DNA of 64,000 nucleotides from an uncultured Bacteroidales bacterium. GTDB taxonomy: Bacteria; Bacteroidota; Bacteroidia; Bacteroidales; Paludibacteraceae. Positions 19,471-31,800 of this stretch are shown in pieces. The notes below the pieces were generated by a model. It did not search any database. It saw nothing but the letters and a program-made list of their open reading frames with translations, and was not told the origin of the DNA. The first letter of the stretch is position 1. Every line of letters starts with the position of its first letter. A program made the translations under genes and the position numbers. Location of the stretch: the NCBI GenBank assembly GCA_900319645.1, contig ONPG01000003.1, positions 248,001 to 312,000 on the forward strand, written 5' to 3'.

Positions 19471-19931
19471 AAAACAAACTACCATACGACACGGCTCTGG
19501 GAAAACTCAACGCTTATATCGCGGCGAACAACATGCGACATACTACCGAAAGGGAAATGGTTCTCAACGAGATCTGCGTCATGACCCAGCCCTTCACGGC
19601 GGAACAACTGGCGGAACACTGCCGACCTCTGCGACTTTCGCAAGGAACTGTATATAATTCGCTCGCGTTATTCGTTTCGGCACGAATTTTGCACGCCTTC
19701 AACCGGGAGACCGGAAGAACCGTCACCGAGTACGAACTGGCAGAAGAAGAGAAATCGCATATCCAGATCGTTTGCACACAATGCGGACGTATCGCAGAGG
19801 CACACGACAAAGCCATCGAACATATCGTCGCCTCACGCAAATACAGCAATTTCATACCGGGACACTACTCCATGCGTATCTACGGCCAATGCAAAGTGTG
19901 CAGAAAAAAGAGAATGACCAAAGAAAAATAA
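19467..19931 (+). CDS. Fur-family metal or peroxide regulator
   Basis: A 154-residue transcription factor: winged helix at about residues 20-90 (MTQPFTAEQLAEHCR, SQGTVYNSLALF) and dimerisation domain with structural zinc Cys pairs CTQC (103-106) and CKVC (142-145). The usual His-rich stretch before the first pair is reduced to SHIQIV, so the regulatory metal site may differ from classical Fur. Which of Fur, PerR or Zur it represents cannot be told. Translationally coupled to the acyltransferase-like gene. Confidence 0.85.
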   Translation: MKNKLPYDTALGKLNAYIAANNMRHTTEREMVLNEICVMTQPFTAEQLAEHCRPLRLSQGTVYNSLALFVSARILHAFNRETGRTVTEYELAEEEKSHIQIVCTQCGRIAEAHDKAIEHIVASRKYSNFIPGHYSMRIYGQCKVCRKKRMTKEK

Positions 19932-19967
19932 GAAAATGTCAAAATGACAAAATGATAAAATGCCAAG
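19928..19967. repeat. AAAATG word repeats
   Basis: Five AAAATG-type words in tandem fill the gap between the Fur-family gene and the peptidase; the last one supplies the peptidase start codon context. Confidence 0.7.
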
Positions 19968-20657
19968 ATGATTACGCCCACAACATTATATTGGATTATT
20001 TTTATCGTCATCGCCCTGGCGAGTTGGATTGTCTCCGCTTCGCTCAAGCGTAAGTTCGAGCGCTACTCCAAAGAGCCGCTGCCAATGACCGGACGCGATG
20101 TAGCGCAGAAGATGTTGCGCGACCATGGTATCAACGATGTGCAGATCACGTGTATCAAAGGCCAGCTGACCGACCACTACAACCCTGCCACCAAAACTGT
20201 CAATCTCTCAGACGCAGTCTATCATGGCGCTAACGTAGCCGCCGCTGCAGTGGCAGCACACGAATGTGGTCACGCCGTGCAGCACGCCACCGCCTATGCG
20301 CCACTCAAAATGCGCTCCGCACTCGTTCCCGTCGTCTCGTTCAGCAACCAGTGGATGACATGGATACTCCTCATCGGTATGCTGACCATCAATACTTTCC
20401 CGCAACTGATGTTGGTCGGAATAGGTCTGTTCGCTATGACCACCCTCTTCTCCTTCATCACATTGCCCGTTGAGGTCAATGCCAGCCAGCGAGCCGTCAA
20501 CTGGCTTCGCGAAGCAGGCATCACCGACAATCACACCACCGAAATGGCGTCCGACGCACTCCATAGTGCCGCATACACATACGTAGTAGCAGCTCTCTCG
20601 TCCCTCGCCACACTGATCTATTACATCCTCATCTTCCTCGGTGGAAGAAGAGACTGA
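19968..20657 (+). CDS. Membrane zinc metallopeptidase, YugP family
   Basis: A 229-residue membrane protein with an N-terminal helix (residues 6-25), a cytoplasmic segment, and the zinc motif HECGH (residues 98-102, VAAHECGHAVQHA). Two or three more hydrophobic helices follow (residues 118-165 and 205-224), with a likely third zinc ligand in LPVEVNASQRA. The family (Zn_peptidase_2) is widespread; its natural substrates are poorly known. Start chosen at ATG 19968, directly after the AAAATG repeats. Confidence 0.88.
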   Translation: MITPTTLYWIIFIVIALASWIVSASLKRKFERYSKEPLPMTGRDVAQKMLRDHGINDVQITCIKGQLTDHYNPATKTVNLSDAVYHGANVAAAAVAAHECGHAVQHATAYAPLKMRSALVPVVSFSNQWMTWILLIGMLTINTFPQLMLVGIGLFAMTTLFSFITLPVEVNASQRAVNWLREAGITDNHTTEMASDALHSAAYTYVVAALSSLATLIYYILIFLGGRRD

Positions 20658-20707
20658 TCATTGAAATAAGTCCGAGTGAGCCGCTTCGCGCAGCCCTCTC
20701 CGACTAA

Positions 20708-20781
20708 GGTCCCGTAGCTCAATTGAATAGAGTGTCAGATTCCGGTTCTGAAGGTTCTGGGTTTGAGCCCCAGCGGGATCA
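20708..20781 (+). tRNA. tRNA-Arg (CCG)
   Basis: Acceptor GGTCCCG pairs with CGGGATC. Anticodon CCG at 20742-20744 in loop TTCCGGT reads CGG. CCA not encoded. The last part of this gene is duplicated 58 bases downstream. Confidence 0.9.
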
Positions 20782-20842
20782 CAAGAGCGGAAGCTCGCAC
20801 CGCAGGTGCAAATTAGCATAATTTGCCCCAGCGGGATCACAA
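20767..20842 (+). repeat. Duplicated 3' end of tRNA-Arg
   Basis: GCCCCAGCGGGATCACAA occurs at 20767-20784 (inside the tRNA) and again at 20825-20842. Between them lie a GCACC-GCA-GGTGC hairpin and an AAATTA-GCA-TAATTT hairpin. Either a truncated second tRNA copy or an old integration site. Confidence 0.8.
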
Positions 20843-20875
20843 AAGGCAGCCAATCTTGGCTGCCTTTCCTTTTAT
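20842..20875 (+). terminator. Bidirectional terminator
   Basis: Perfect inverted repeat AAAGGCAGCCAA / TTGGCTGCCTTT separated by two bases, followed by CCTTTTAT. It can end the tRNA-Arg transcript and, on the minus strand, the nuclease operon. Confidence 0.88.
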
Positions 20876-20896
20876 CCTGCCTTTTATTTTCAGTTT

Positions 20897-22195
20897 TCAG
20901 TTTCCCCTTAGTTTTACGTCCACGATGATAGGGTCATGGTCGGCATAGCGGTGGCAACTCTTGTCGCGCATTTTGTAGGCGGCGTGCGAGTAGTACCAGT
21001 CGGCATTCACATGCCACGGCATCACCCTCACCACCTGTGTCGTCATCGTCGGCGAGGCGAAACAGCGATCCAGATAGCCTGTCTCGCTGTGGTACGAATA
21101 CGAATAATCGTCCGGACAATACACCTGCAGCATATCCTCATACCCTGCGCGTACAATACGCTGGATAGGCTGCTCCTGCGTATAGCAGTTGTAGTCGCCT
21201 AACAGCAGCACATCGCTGTCTCCGAAATGCTCCACGGCTTTCGGAAGCATGGCTAACAGCGAGTCCGCATTCTCCAGACGCTTGGCGTTGGTGTCATACT
21301 GACGCCGGCGCGTGCTCTTCGACTTGAAATGGTTAACGCTGACAATCAGTTTCTTGCCCGTAGGGCGTCCCTTGCGGTCCAACTGCTCGAATCCCTGCGC
21401 GATCATACGCGGGTGATAGTGCCCGGCGGTATCCGCATAGGCGGACATCCATTCGCCGTAAGGCTGCACACGGTCGGTGCGATACACGAAACAACCGCTT
21501 ATCTTGTCCTCGTTGCTCCACCCTGTCTCCACATACGCATAGTGTTTGCCGGCTCTGTTAAGCGCCTCCACCAGCATCCGCGGAGCATGGTCACCTTTCT
21601 GCATCTCGCACAACGCATACACGTCGCCGTCCATCTGGCGGATAGCCTTCACCAGCTTGCGTGTCTTCATCTTCAGCTGCTCAGGAGTGGTCTTCTTCGA
21701 CGCATAGCCGCCTAAATCGGCGAAATAATTCTCTATGTTCGCACCCACGATACGCAACTCGTCTTTCCCGCAGAAGGGCAATGCCGCCTTGCGCACAGGC
21801 CTCACTCTCGGAGCTTTACCCGTCACCAACTGCCTCGGAGCGGTCACACGCGCTTTCAGACCTTTCACCATATCGCCCGTCTGCACGTCGTAATACGCAT
21901 TCCGGCAATGCACGCAGATCGATACGGCATAGTTGTGCTGCTTGATCTGCCAATAAGCCGTACTGTCGCCGTCCGCCAGCCCGAACGCTTTCTCCTCCGG
22001 GCAATAGAGCCTTTCGGGCGCCAGGATGAGCGAGTCGTAGTAATTGCCGCACACCACCAGCGGCGTCGTAATCTCCACGATCTGGTTCTGATACTTCGCC
22101 CATTCGGACTGAAGCTGACTAAGGGACACTCGCTCCACTGCCGTCACCACGGCGAATGGAAGGAGCAGTAGAGCCACTAACGTACGTAAGCGCAT
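20897..22195 (-). CDS. Secreted endonuclease/exonuclease/phosphatase-family nuclease
   Basis: A 432-residue exported protein: signal peptide (MRLRTLVALLLLPFAVVTA), an N-terminal region of about residues 25-140 that may be an OB-like domain (QIVEITTPLVVCGNYY), then the EEP catalytic domain. Its motifs are RIVGANIENYF, EMQKGDHAPRML, VNHFKSKSTRRR, LLLGDYNCYTQE and the final HRYADHDPIIVD. This resembles the extracellular nucleases of Bacteroidota that digest DNA or RNA outside the cell. Last gene of the operon headed by the giant surface protein, 19 bases after the small protein gene. Confidence 0.85.
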   Translation of the reverse strand: MRLRTLVALLLLPFAVVTAVERVSLSQLQSEWAKYQNQIVEITTPLVVCGNYYDSLILAPERLYCPEEKAFGLADGDSTAYWQIKQHNYAVSICVHCRNAYYDVQTGDMVKGLKARVTAPRQLVTGKAPRVRPVRKAALPFCGKDELRIVGANIENYFADLGGYASKKTTPEQLKMKTRKLVKAIRQMDGDVYALCEMQKGDHAPRMLVEALNRAGKHYAYVETGWSNEDKISGCFVYRTDRVQPYGEWMSAYADTAGHYHPRMIAQGFEQLDRKGRPTGKKLIVSVNHFKSKSTRRRQYDTNAKRLENADSLLAMLPKAVEHFGDSDVLLLGDYNCYTQEQPIQRIVRAGYEDMLQVYCPDDYSYSYHSETGYLDRCFASPTMTTQVVRVMPWHVNADWYYSHAAYKMRDKSCHRYADHDPIIVDVKLRGN

Positions 22196-22214
22196 ATCTT
22201 TTACTTTTTAGGAG

Positions 22215-22811
22215 TTACTGATTCACTCTCCGGCATCTAAGACGCCGCCATACACCATAAGCCAACGCCATCAGCAGCAGCACGAACGGCTCGCCCACAG
22301 GTACTCGGTCAGGAAGCACGCCGATAGGATCATCGTCTTCACCGGGAATGCCACCGCCCCACGAAGAAGGTTTGCGGAGAACTTTGTTCGCATTATTGGC
22401 GATTGATATCTCCTCGCCGGCGGGCAAATAGGCGGATGTGGACTGGAACTGGATCACAGGCATGGATACCGCCCCGGTCCCGTACGTGATTCCCCTGCGG
22501 CTGCCGGAAGAGCGGTAACTGACTCCGCCTCCCGCATTGCCGCCGCCTCCGGCTACTGACGGACCTTGCGACGAAACACGATAGGTGAACGGAGTCGTCA
22601 TCGCGCCACCGTTAGCATTGGGCTTGAACGTACGCACTTCAGGTGTGTACGTAGCCACAGGCACATGGGAACTGTAGGACACCGATGTCGAACGGAAATG
22701 GTATGTCGGAGGCGCAACACAGGATACATCCTGCAGCGCATTTGCCGGCAAGCCGCAACTCAGCACGAGCCACGCTGCCAATAAACATCTATATAATATT
22801 CGTCTTTCCAT
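22215..22811 (-). CDS. Small exported protein with C-terminal membrane anchor
   Basis: I do not recognise a family. The 198 residues have a signal peptide (residues 1-25), a Ser/Thr/Gly-rich middle with a poly-Gly segment (VAGGGGNAGGGV), and a C-terminus of VPVGEP, a hydrophobic helix (about 175-187) and a basic end (RRLRCRR). That order (short motif, helix, Arg cluster) looks like a protein-sorting tail or stop-transfer anchor. It lies six bases after the giant gene, so it may be its partner or anchor. Confidence 0.6.
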   Translation of the reverse strand: MERRILYRCLLAAWLVLSCGLPANALQDVSCVAPPTYHFRSTSVSYSSHVPVATYTPEVRTFKPNANGGAMTTPFTYRVSSQGPSVAGGGGNAGGGVSYRSSGSRRGITYGTGAVSMPVIQFQSTSAYLPAGEEISIANNANKVLRKPSSWGGGIPGEDDDPIGVLPDRVPVGEPFVLLLMALAYGVWRRLRCRRVNQ

Positions 22812-22817
22812 TTTTCC

Positions 22818-25800
22818 TTACTGTATTTGCTGTCCTAACATCGTATAGACATGGCCGTCGCGCAAAATGAGCACATGTCCGTCTTTCACTATCTTAATGG
22901 CGTTCACCTCGTCTCCTCCGATCAGATCGCTTCCCGTGGTGATCGGGTTAGTGGGTCCCTCACCCGGCGTAAAGCCTTTGCGGCGGATATAGTAGCGTGC
23001 CTGGTGGCTCACCGGAGGTGTCTCTATATCTATACGGATACCGTCCACTATCTCCCTTTCGCTTTCCATGAGCGCGTCATACAGTACTAACGTGCCGTCT
23101 ATATTGTTCACGCCCGTGAACCACAGATGCGTTACCGGCTCAAACGGCAGCTCGCTCATGTAGAACGAAATCGGCACATTCATCACTTCGTCTCGCAGGT
23201 CGATACTCAGTCCGTAGCCGCCTTCCGAAGCGTAGATATTGAACGGAGTCGCAGGAGCGGAGGTGTTCGAGTAGTTGTCGATATTGACGGTCGTCAGCAT
23301 CGCGTCCTCGCCGTCTATGACTGCGGCGTGATACCCTTGTCCTATCAACAGACGCGAGGTGCATCGGCTCGAAGCGGGGTTCACCGCCGTCACGGTCATG
23401 ATTCCTTTCTTCACGCCTTTGGCGTTCGCGCGGCGCGGTGCACTCAGAGGTTTCACCTGACTCACTTTGGTCACCACGCGGGTCGTGTCGAGGTGTACCT
23501 CCAATCTCTGTCCTGTTGTCTCATCTGTCATCTTGACTACTATCGCGTGCATCGGAGGCAGATAGCGTTCCGGATTAGTGATCGTGTTGGAGGTTAGCAT
23601 TGCAGCGTCTCTTCCTATCGTGATATATTCGCCGGAGGAGTTGATATAATCAAACTCGGGCTTGAGACTGTTGTCCGCTAAGAATCCCCAGATGTCGATA
23701 TAGCCCATCGTCGGGTTTCCGAACACGAACATATTGGCATCCACAGCGTTCGAGAGTGTGTAACTCTGACTTCCGGCGGTGGTTTGGTAAGCCAGTTTGC
23801 CGGCCTTGCCGCTGCCGTCTGCCTCTGTATCACGCGTGGAGCGCAGGTTGTGCTCGTACATATCTTCCACTTTCTCGCCGCTCCGGGTGTAGTAGTAATA
23901 CACGTCGTCGTTCTTCGGCAGACGCACTATAGCATCCTGCCCGGAAGCCGTGCGCGTATAGATGGCCCAGCCATAAGCGGCAGGCAGCGACAGATCCATG
24001 CCGTTGGTCACGCGGGTCCAGTCGGCTTCGGCGGTATAGTTGGTGTCGTCCTCGTTGAAGTTGTTACCTTTGTGTACCGCCGAACGGTTGTATTGCGACA
24101 GCCAGAACGACGCATTGCCGGTGGTGGCGTTACGCCCGCGGGCATCAAACGGACCCACTTCCCAGGGTGTGGTATGCCCCGTCTGGTCGGCGTTCGAGAT
24201 AAACACATCGCCGCTCAACATTCCCGTCACAGGAGCAGAACGCAACGCCCATGTCTCGTTCGGGGTTGTCATATCCACCACGGCGCCGTTGTAGTTCAGC
24301 AACTGCTGATTAGCCATCGCCGTTCCGGGCATGAAGCGGATGGAATCACAGGTGTTGTACTGATATCCTGTCTTCTTCACCACGCCCACAACTTTCGGAG
24401 CGGTCAACTCGGGATAAGGCAGACCGTCTGTCATCGGAGGAATGACCACGCTGGTTGTTGCCAACGGCACGAAATGCGCATCCTCGTGTATCGGCTGGTT
24501 ATGCTGGTTGATTCCCACCCAGTTGTCCGGGTTGTTCCATTCGCCGTTTTCCGACTTCGGATCCCAGCGCACGTAGTCCGGCACTACCGACAGCGTGAAC
24601 GGAACAGAACCAACGGCACAGCCACTCGGAGACAAAGTCGGGAAACCACCCCATGTCATCATCTGGATAGTGAATGTGTAGTTATATCCCGGACGCATTC
24701 TGTAGTTGCTGTTGGGAGCAGGACTCAGTTTGATGGTATCCCCTGTTTCATAATAATTCTCACGAAGCATTTCTCGCTCCCACTTGATATCCGGCAACAG
24801 ACGGATGAAATGGATACCCTCGCGGTATTCCGGGTCGTTGGTGGAGAGTAACACTACGGTATCCAAAGCTGTTTGCACATCCATTGCATCAACCGGAATG
24901 GCTATCTCACTATTAGCGGTAATCTGGTCAGCCAGTATGACAGCCGGCTCTTTCTCCTCCGCCTCGGAACGCGTAAATCCGCCTAACTTCATCGGCACAT
25001 CCCCTCCTAACGTCGGTTTCAGTTTGACGAATACCGGCGTCGGGCATACCTCTACCGCCATATCCAGCATCGCGTCCGAACCCGTTCCAACAATCGGGAA
25101 GATTATGTATTGAACCGAGTCTCCGGAGGCAATAGTAGCCGTCATCTTCGACTGATACAAGGTCAGGTATCCGTTGTTCACCAGATCCGAAAGCAGCGTA
25201 TAGGCAACCACACCGTCCGACAAAGTCACATGTTGTTCTCCCTGAATACGGACCATCTCGTTGCGGCTCACTTCCGACAGGTTGCGGGCAAACTGGTTGG
25301 CGTTGGTCGTTCCGTCGGGATCGCAACGCAGAATTTCGGTAAGTACTTTCTTGATATCTTTGTACTTGTAGCCGTAGCGCTCCAAACTCTTGGCGTCTGT
25401 CGTATCGGCATACAGCAACCAGTCGTCCATACACGAACCGTTGATATCCACCGGCGCCAGACTGTCGCGCAAGAGCGAACCCTTGACACGCAGACTGATG
25501 TCATACGTAGTGTTGGCGCACATGCCCACTACCACATTCTCGGGCTCCTCCTCGCCGTTCAACACCAGCGTCATTCGGTTGCTGACCTTCAGATCGCTGG
25601 TCATCGCGCAGATACTGTTGTGCAAATCCCTATAGGATAGCGACATACGTACTTTGTAACTTTTATTTGCCTCCGCCGTCATTACCGCCTTGTGGATCAC
25701 GTACAGCACAGGACGGATACTGTCATCTACGTTCTCGTAGATATAGCCCATGCGGAACTTGGTCGCGCCATCCGTATGCTCAAACCGATAGATGAGATCC

Positions 25801-28800
25801 GACAAATTGGAGAATATCGAGTCATCGTGTTGCGGTTCATAGTGAAACGGCGGCATTTTGATTTGTCCGTAGATGGTATCGCGCTTCGGCGATTCGGTTT
25901 TGTGCGGTACGCGGGTCTCATTGATATATCCGTCCACCATCGGCACAAAGGTAGTATCTGTTCCTTTGACCTTGTGGACGGTATAATACACGTCTTTACC
26001 GTTGTACTTATCGTTGTTGAATCCCTGGTAATCCACACGCAGTACTACGTGGGTGAGCGAATCACTCTCGCCTTCCTCCACACACGTCGTGTTCGCCTGA
26101 TAAGCTATCAACGGCGGTTTGGAAGCAAAGATACGCATGTCGTCAATAATGAAGTCGTTTCCGTCAAAATTCGATGCCATATTGTATATCCGCACGCGGA
26201 ATTTCTCATACGAGCCTTTGGTGCTAATCGGGAAATAAATCTGACTCCATTTGTTGGAGGGCTGGATATCTCCGGTCATATAGGAGGTCACATCCACCCA
26301 TTTGTCTGCTTTGTCATCCCATCCCTGCACGCTGAAAAGGAAGTTCGGGTTGGCTTTATCTTTCTGGCTGGAGGGGTTGCCCACGTAGCCGGAGAAGAAC
26401 ATCTGCTGTCCTTCGCACAACTGGGTCTCCAGCGAGATAGCAGCCACCTGTCCGGCGGAAGCCATACCGTCGCAATAGATCATATATCCGTTCTCGGCGC
26501 CGCCGTGCTGCTCCATCTTGTGCCAGAAGTTGCTATACGGAATGCGGTTGATGATACCATACTCACCTCCGTTCGGGAAGTTCTCCGCAAAGTCGTTGTG
26601 ATAGCGGTTGTCCGGCAAGGCGGGCGTCTTCGGGTAACTATATCCGTATGTGGCATCTGCCCACGGAAGCGGATGAGGATAAACATGATAATCGCTACCC
26701 GGCTTGTTGTAGTCGAAATCCAGATACTCCAACACCTCGTAATTCTGCTCTATCTCGTCGTTGGTGATGATGGCTTTGTCCACACCGCCGACCTTGTTTT
26801 CCTGCAGCGGACCGTACTTGGCAGGACGGTGGTAAATCACCTTCCAGCGGCAGATATTGAAATAGTAGTCGCCATCTACCGTTTTCTCCCCGTCGCCTGT
26901 GCCGGTTGTTTTTTGGCTGCGGGCACGCAGGCAGTAGTAAACCGTGTCGGCTTCTCTGCCTTCGGCGATGCTCGATTTGGCTGGTACATCGAGGAAATCG
27001 TCGCCTTCGGTAACACGATGCGAACAGCGCTCATAGGTTTTAGTCTTCGGGTTATAGGTGTACCATAACGCTTCTGCATCCCATCCGGCTACCCAGATCA
27101 TCGTATCTTTACGGGCATCGCTCCATCCTCCGGTTTCCCAGTTGTCGTCTCGCATATAGTAGCCCAGCAACGACTCCGAGTGTCCGCCTTTTCGCAGGTT
27201 GTCGTAGTTGTACCGCTGCTCGGTATTGAGCAACAGACGGTTGCCTGTCGGAGCCATGATCTCGTGGTCCTCCATATATTTTTCGTTCTCAAAGGGACCT
27301 GTCGCTGGGGATTTGTAGTTCTCCATCTGCGCCGCCATCTCGGTCCACGGTCTCAACTCGAATATCTCGCGAAGCGAGAGCGTCGGCTCGATAATATCCT
27401 CCATGGTGTCCAAACGGGCGGTATCAATCTGGTTGACATACTTCATGGATACCGGCAGGTTGTCCATATAGTTACTCAGCTCCACGGCGTACGTAACCGT
27501 CTCTTTGCCGGTGGGCGGAACCACCAGAGGCGATTTGGCAGGAGGATCTGTCTTGGAACCATAGTTTCTCGACGGATATTGGAACACCGTGTAGCGTCCC
27601 TGGGTCACCAGTTTCTTGCCTCCCTTTCCGTCGGGCACCGAGTCTCCGATAATACGGTACGGATAGTTGTACTTACCCGTGTTACGCGGCGGAGCTACCC
27701 AGTACTCATCCGCTATGTCTTGGTCCTCTGAACCCGGTGTGAGGTTGAACCATCTCCACCATCCGTAGAAACTGCGCTCGCGAACCGGCAACTCCACATC
27801 CTGGTCTGCGTAGTCGGTGGCAGCAGGGTTGTAATAGTAGAGAATACGGCGGTTCTCGTGTACCTGCTGCATACCATTGGCGTCCAGAGGATCACCCGAT
27901 GCACCCTCACTATGGTGAAGCGTTTGGTTGTTGTCATACTTGAACAAACTGGCCTGCGAAACCGAAAGGCGGAAATTGACGTAACGGTCATGGCTGCCGT
28001 CATTCACCACATAGGCGAAATAGAGGTATGCCACACGGGGAGAACGGATACCGTTCTCTTTGCATCGCATCGTGATCGTATTGGACGTTCTGCCGCTGAT
28101 CTCACACCACGAAGGCGTGTTTCCGTATTCGTCTATGAGACGCACCTCCGCACGGGCGATACTCGTCAGATCCATGGCATCGGTCAGATCCGCCGTGCTA
28201 TCGCTATCACGGATGGAGGAAACCACGTGATTATCCACATCCAATATGTTCTCGCCCACATGACGGAGCGTGTGAAGCGTAAATTTATGCTCATCTTCAT
28301 CGACTGTGATGGTTGGGGGGAAGGCATAGTTGTACTCGTCATTCTCCACCACGCAGAGCACGGAGTCAAAAGGAACCTGGTGGTATGCCTTTCTGATCAA
28401 AGGTATCTTCAGGTGTGCGTCGTCCACGCTGGTGAACGAACTCCATTTGTCTTTGAACCGGTATTCGGGTGCGCCCGGCTGGAGCGAGATCACCACGTCC
28501 AAGGTGTCCACCACATTCGTGGTTCCCGCAGGACTGTCGCCCGAAGGAGTGATGGTCGTAATCAGAGTACTCCTGTTCGTAGTAATACTCAATCCGCTCG
28601 CGCCTTCATCAAAGCGACGGTCATGAATCTGTGTGATGCTGCAGTTGGTCTTCCACTCTTTGCCTGGGGCGGGGTCGATCAGGTCCGCTATGTCGTTCTC
28701 GTCTTCGCGGCAGCAATATACAACCTTATTGTCTAAGAGCATCGAATACTCTTTGTAGGCTTTGTAACGCGTCTTGATTTGCACCGGATCAAGACTGTTA

Positions 28801-31800
28801 TAGCCGAACTCCGCTTCGCTGTGGTCCGGATAAGGGCCGTTGTTGAGCAGGTTGTATTCCTGCAGCAGATAGCCCCAGGAGAACACAGAGGCTTCTTTCT
28901 TGTTCGTCGTCAACGTGAGCGAAGGCGTCTCTCCGCCGGTGAATTTCAGCCATTTGTCTGCGCCGAATTGGAGAATAACCTGCTCCTCGAAGTTGGCGTT
29001 GCTGTTCACATAAACGTTCGTATATTCATACGTCAGCGTGGCTGCGCCGGTGGACGCTACGTCGGGTTCCGACGAACCGTTGATAACGAAGTCTAGATTG
29101 ACGTCATACTCCGTTCGAAGCGTCAACTGTTGATTTGCTTGGCTAATATAGGTATATTTCCACGGGGTGATATAACGGTTGCTGCTGTTAGCGGCATCCA
29201 GCGATCCTTTGATAAGAGCATTCTTCGTGTCACGCTGTTTGAGCGTAGAACCGTCCTGCGTATATCGGCGGAAGATCAAACCTCCTGTTCCGGCTGTGAT
29301 GAAATAGCGTGTTCCGCCATCCATGACCGACCAAATAAGCTCGGCTCCTTCCAACGAGGCTTGCATCAACGGCACACGACCCCGAACCGGATAGTTTACC
29401 CCTTCTACCGTCTCGTTGGTAGAGATGATGAGTGTATCCAGGTTGTTACCCAGGGTGTTATCATCCTTGGTAACCAAGGTGATATGGTCGCTAACGGTTT
29501 TGTCTTTGTCAATCGTGAAATAGGACGAAGAGGCTCCTTCGCTGGTGAAAGAGCAAAGGGTAGAGGCCAAATGAAGCTCCGACGTGACTTCCTCGGATTC
29601 CAATATCTCTTCTCCCAACACATTCTCATCTATATCATGCAACTGGCGGGAAAGAACTTTCGCAAGCGTGAAGTTCAACTGTTTGCTTGCGTTAGCGAGC
29701 GGGCTGAAGTTATAAACCGGATTCTCCGGAGTCAAAACCAGTTTGGTCTCAACAGCGCCATGGTGGGCAGTTTTGGTACGGACGATAATATCGCGATAGC
29801 GCGAACCGTCGGGACGGATATGCAGTCCCGGTGCACCCTCTTTCCAACGACCGTAGTACTCTTTGATTTTATTGGGACCTAAGGGGCGGAGAGTGATACG
29901 GATGGTATCGATGATATCGATATATTCGCCCTCATAGCGTACATTCACCACCGGTGTATTCAAACCGCTGGTGACGAGACGTCCGAAATAGTTCTTTTCC
30001 AAGCGGTCGTTCATGTGCGGTTTGTCTTCATCCTGGACAACTTCTCCTAAGCTTTCCACGCGCGCATCGCGGATATATTCAAAGGTCTCATCCAAGCGGT
30101 AGTTGCTGCTAAGACGCATTTGTGTATATTCGGTAATGATCTTATTGTCATTCGGATGGAAATACGTAATCTTGTCGCCCACCATCATCTGCAGCATCAG
30201 TTGCTTGCCGATGAGTTTGGACCATACAGGGTTTTCTATCGCTTCGTCTTGGTGAAAACCGAACGTAATCGTGTCCGTCCATTCCACCGTTGTGTCGGGC
30301 AGAACCACATAATGCTCATCTACCACGCCCACACCGGAAATGGTGAAGTTAGTAACGAGGCTTTTAGAACCATCGAAATAACCTGTCGCGGGATTATAAT
30401 ATACCGTATCTCCGCATTCATCGGGAAAGTCATTTTTTTGAATTTTTCCTTCTCCATTTCTATCTAAATAGTGGGTTGTGAAGAGTTTGGTACTATCAAT
30501 ACAGGGAGACATAGGATCCGGCCAGCCTTTGCTGGATTTGAAAAGACCCGCCCAGGTGTTGTTGGCAAGGACTTTATTAAATTCGCCAGCCACATAATAC
30601 AAACCGATATACTCCTCTTCGGCAGGCATGAAGTGCTCATAGAACATAACGGAATCGACAGCGCCATGCACCATCTCACGTTTCGGATCCAGTACATATT
30701 CGCCGTCCGCACACTCCGCACAAACCGTATTGTTACCAACAATCAAGTATGTACTCATGTATTTCGGATCCCGGTTCTCCGCGTTCGCCATACCTTGGTA
30801 GGTATTGGTCCAATCCGTAAAATGACGGGCTGTCGCATAACGAGGAGCGTCCGAGTTCGGGTGCGTCAGGAAATAGCGTTTGCCGTCCGTGGGGTGAATA
30901 AAGGAAAGAGCCACACTAATACCTCCTGTGTATTTGGCTTGCGCGTAGAGAATCAGGGAGTCTCCGGCGAAGGCGCTCAAATCAACCACATCGCCCGGTT
31001 TATACCACGTACCGTCTCCGGCGGTCGTATCCGCCTTCGTGTACCATCCGCGGAAATTATAACCGTTTATCAGACGTGGTTCGCTCAATACTACCCTCGT
31101 TTCTTCCGCCTTAGCATGCGTGTTTGGAAGCGTTGCTCCGTAATGGCCGTTGTTATCGTAGCGGACATACTTGTCTTTCTCCGCGCGTACGAACTCCAGA
31201 CCGCCGTTTGCAGTACTCTTGTTGGTATAGACACGCGCCCAACCGGTCATGCCGCCGGTAACCGTACCACCGCCGCCTGCCAAAGGTACCGTGTTTCCCA
31301 CAACATACTCGCTCCATCCGTCGATATCGAAACCCTCATCTTCATCGCTGAACTCCGCGCCGGAGTACAGCGTCGCTTTGATAGTAAGCGCTGCATATGC
31401 GTCGGTGATCGTCCACATCTCGTTACATATCCAAGAGGTATCACCCGGCTCGGGGTGCATCTCGAGGTTACGATACCTGCCTCCACCCGCGTCCACTTTA
31501 AGGAATACACCCGCAGGACGGAATTCCACACCGAGGTTCTGCTTGCTCGTCTGCGTCGTGTCCACGATCATACGTCCGAAAGCACCTCGCGGAGCACGAA
31601 TATCCATATGTTGGAGCTTCAAGGTCTGAATTGAGTCAAACTGCGAATTAAATGCATCTCCTTGGTCCGTACTGCAATACTTGTTCTTGTACCCCACATA
31701 GTAATACGTACTATCGGACATCGGCACATTCATATAATCGGTCATGTAGTAGTTTGTCTCTCCAAGACGCTCCATGCACACCAAACGGTCGATGGTATAG

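Noticed and set aside
20767-20842. Active integrative element at tRNA-Arg
   Set aside because: Only 40 bases lie between the repeats and no integrase is in the window.
22566-22784. Frames opposite the small exported protein
   Set aside because: Arg-rich shadows without start context; the minus-strand frame has a signal peptide and operon spacing.
30471-31634. 387-codon frame antisense to the giant gene, and others like it at 25692 and 23784
   Set aside because: No motifs or plausible start context; the opposite strand has a continuous 3325-codon frame with signal peptide and promoter.
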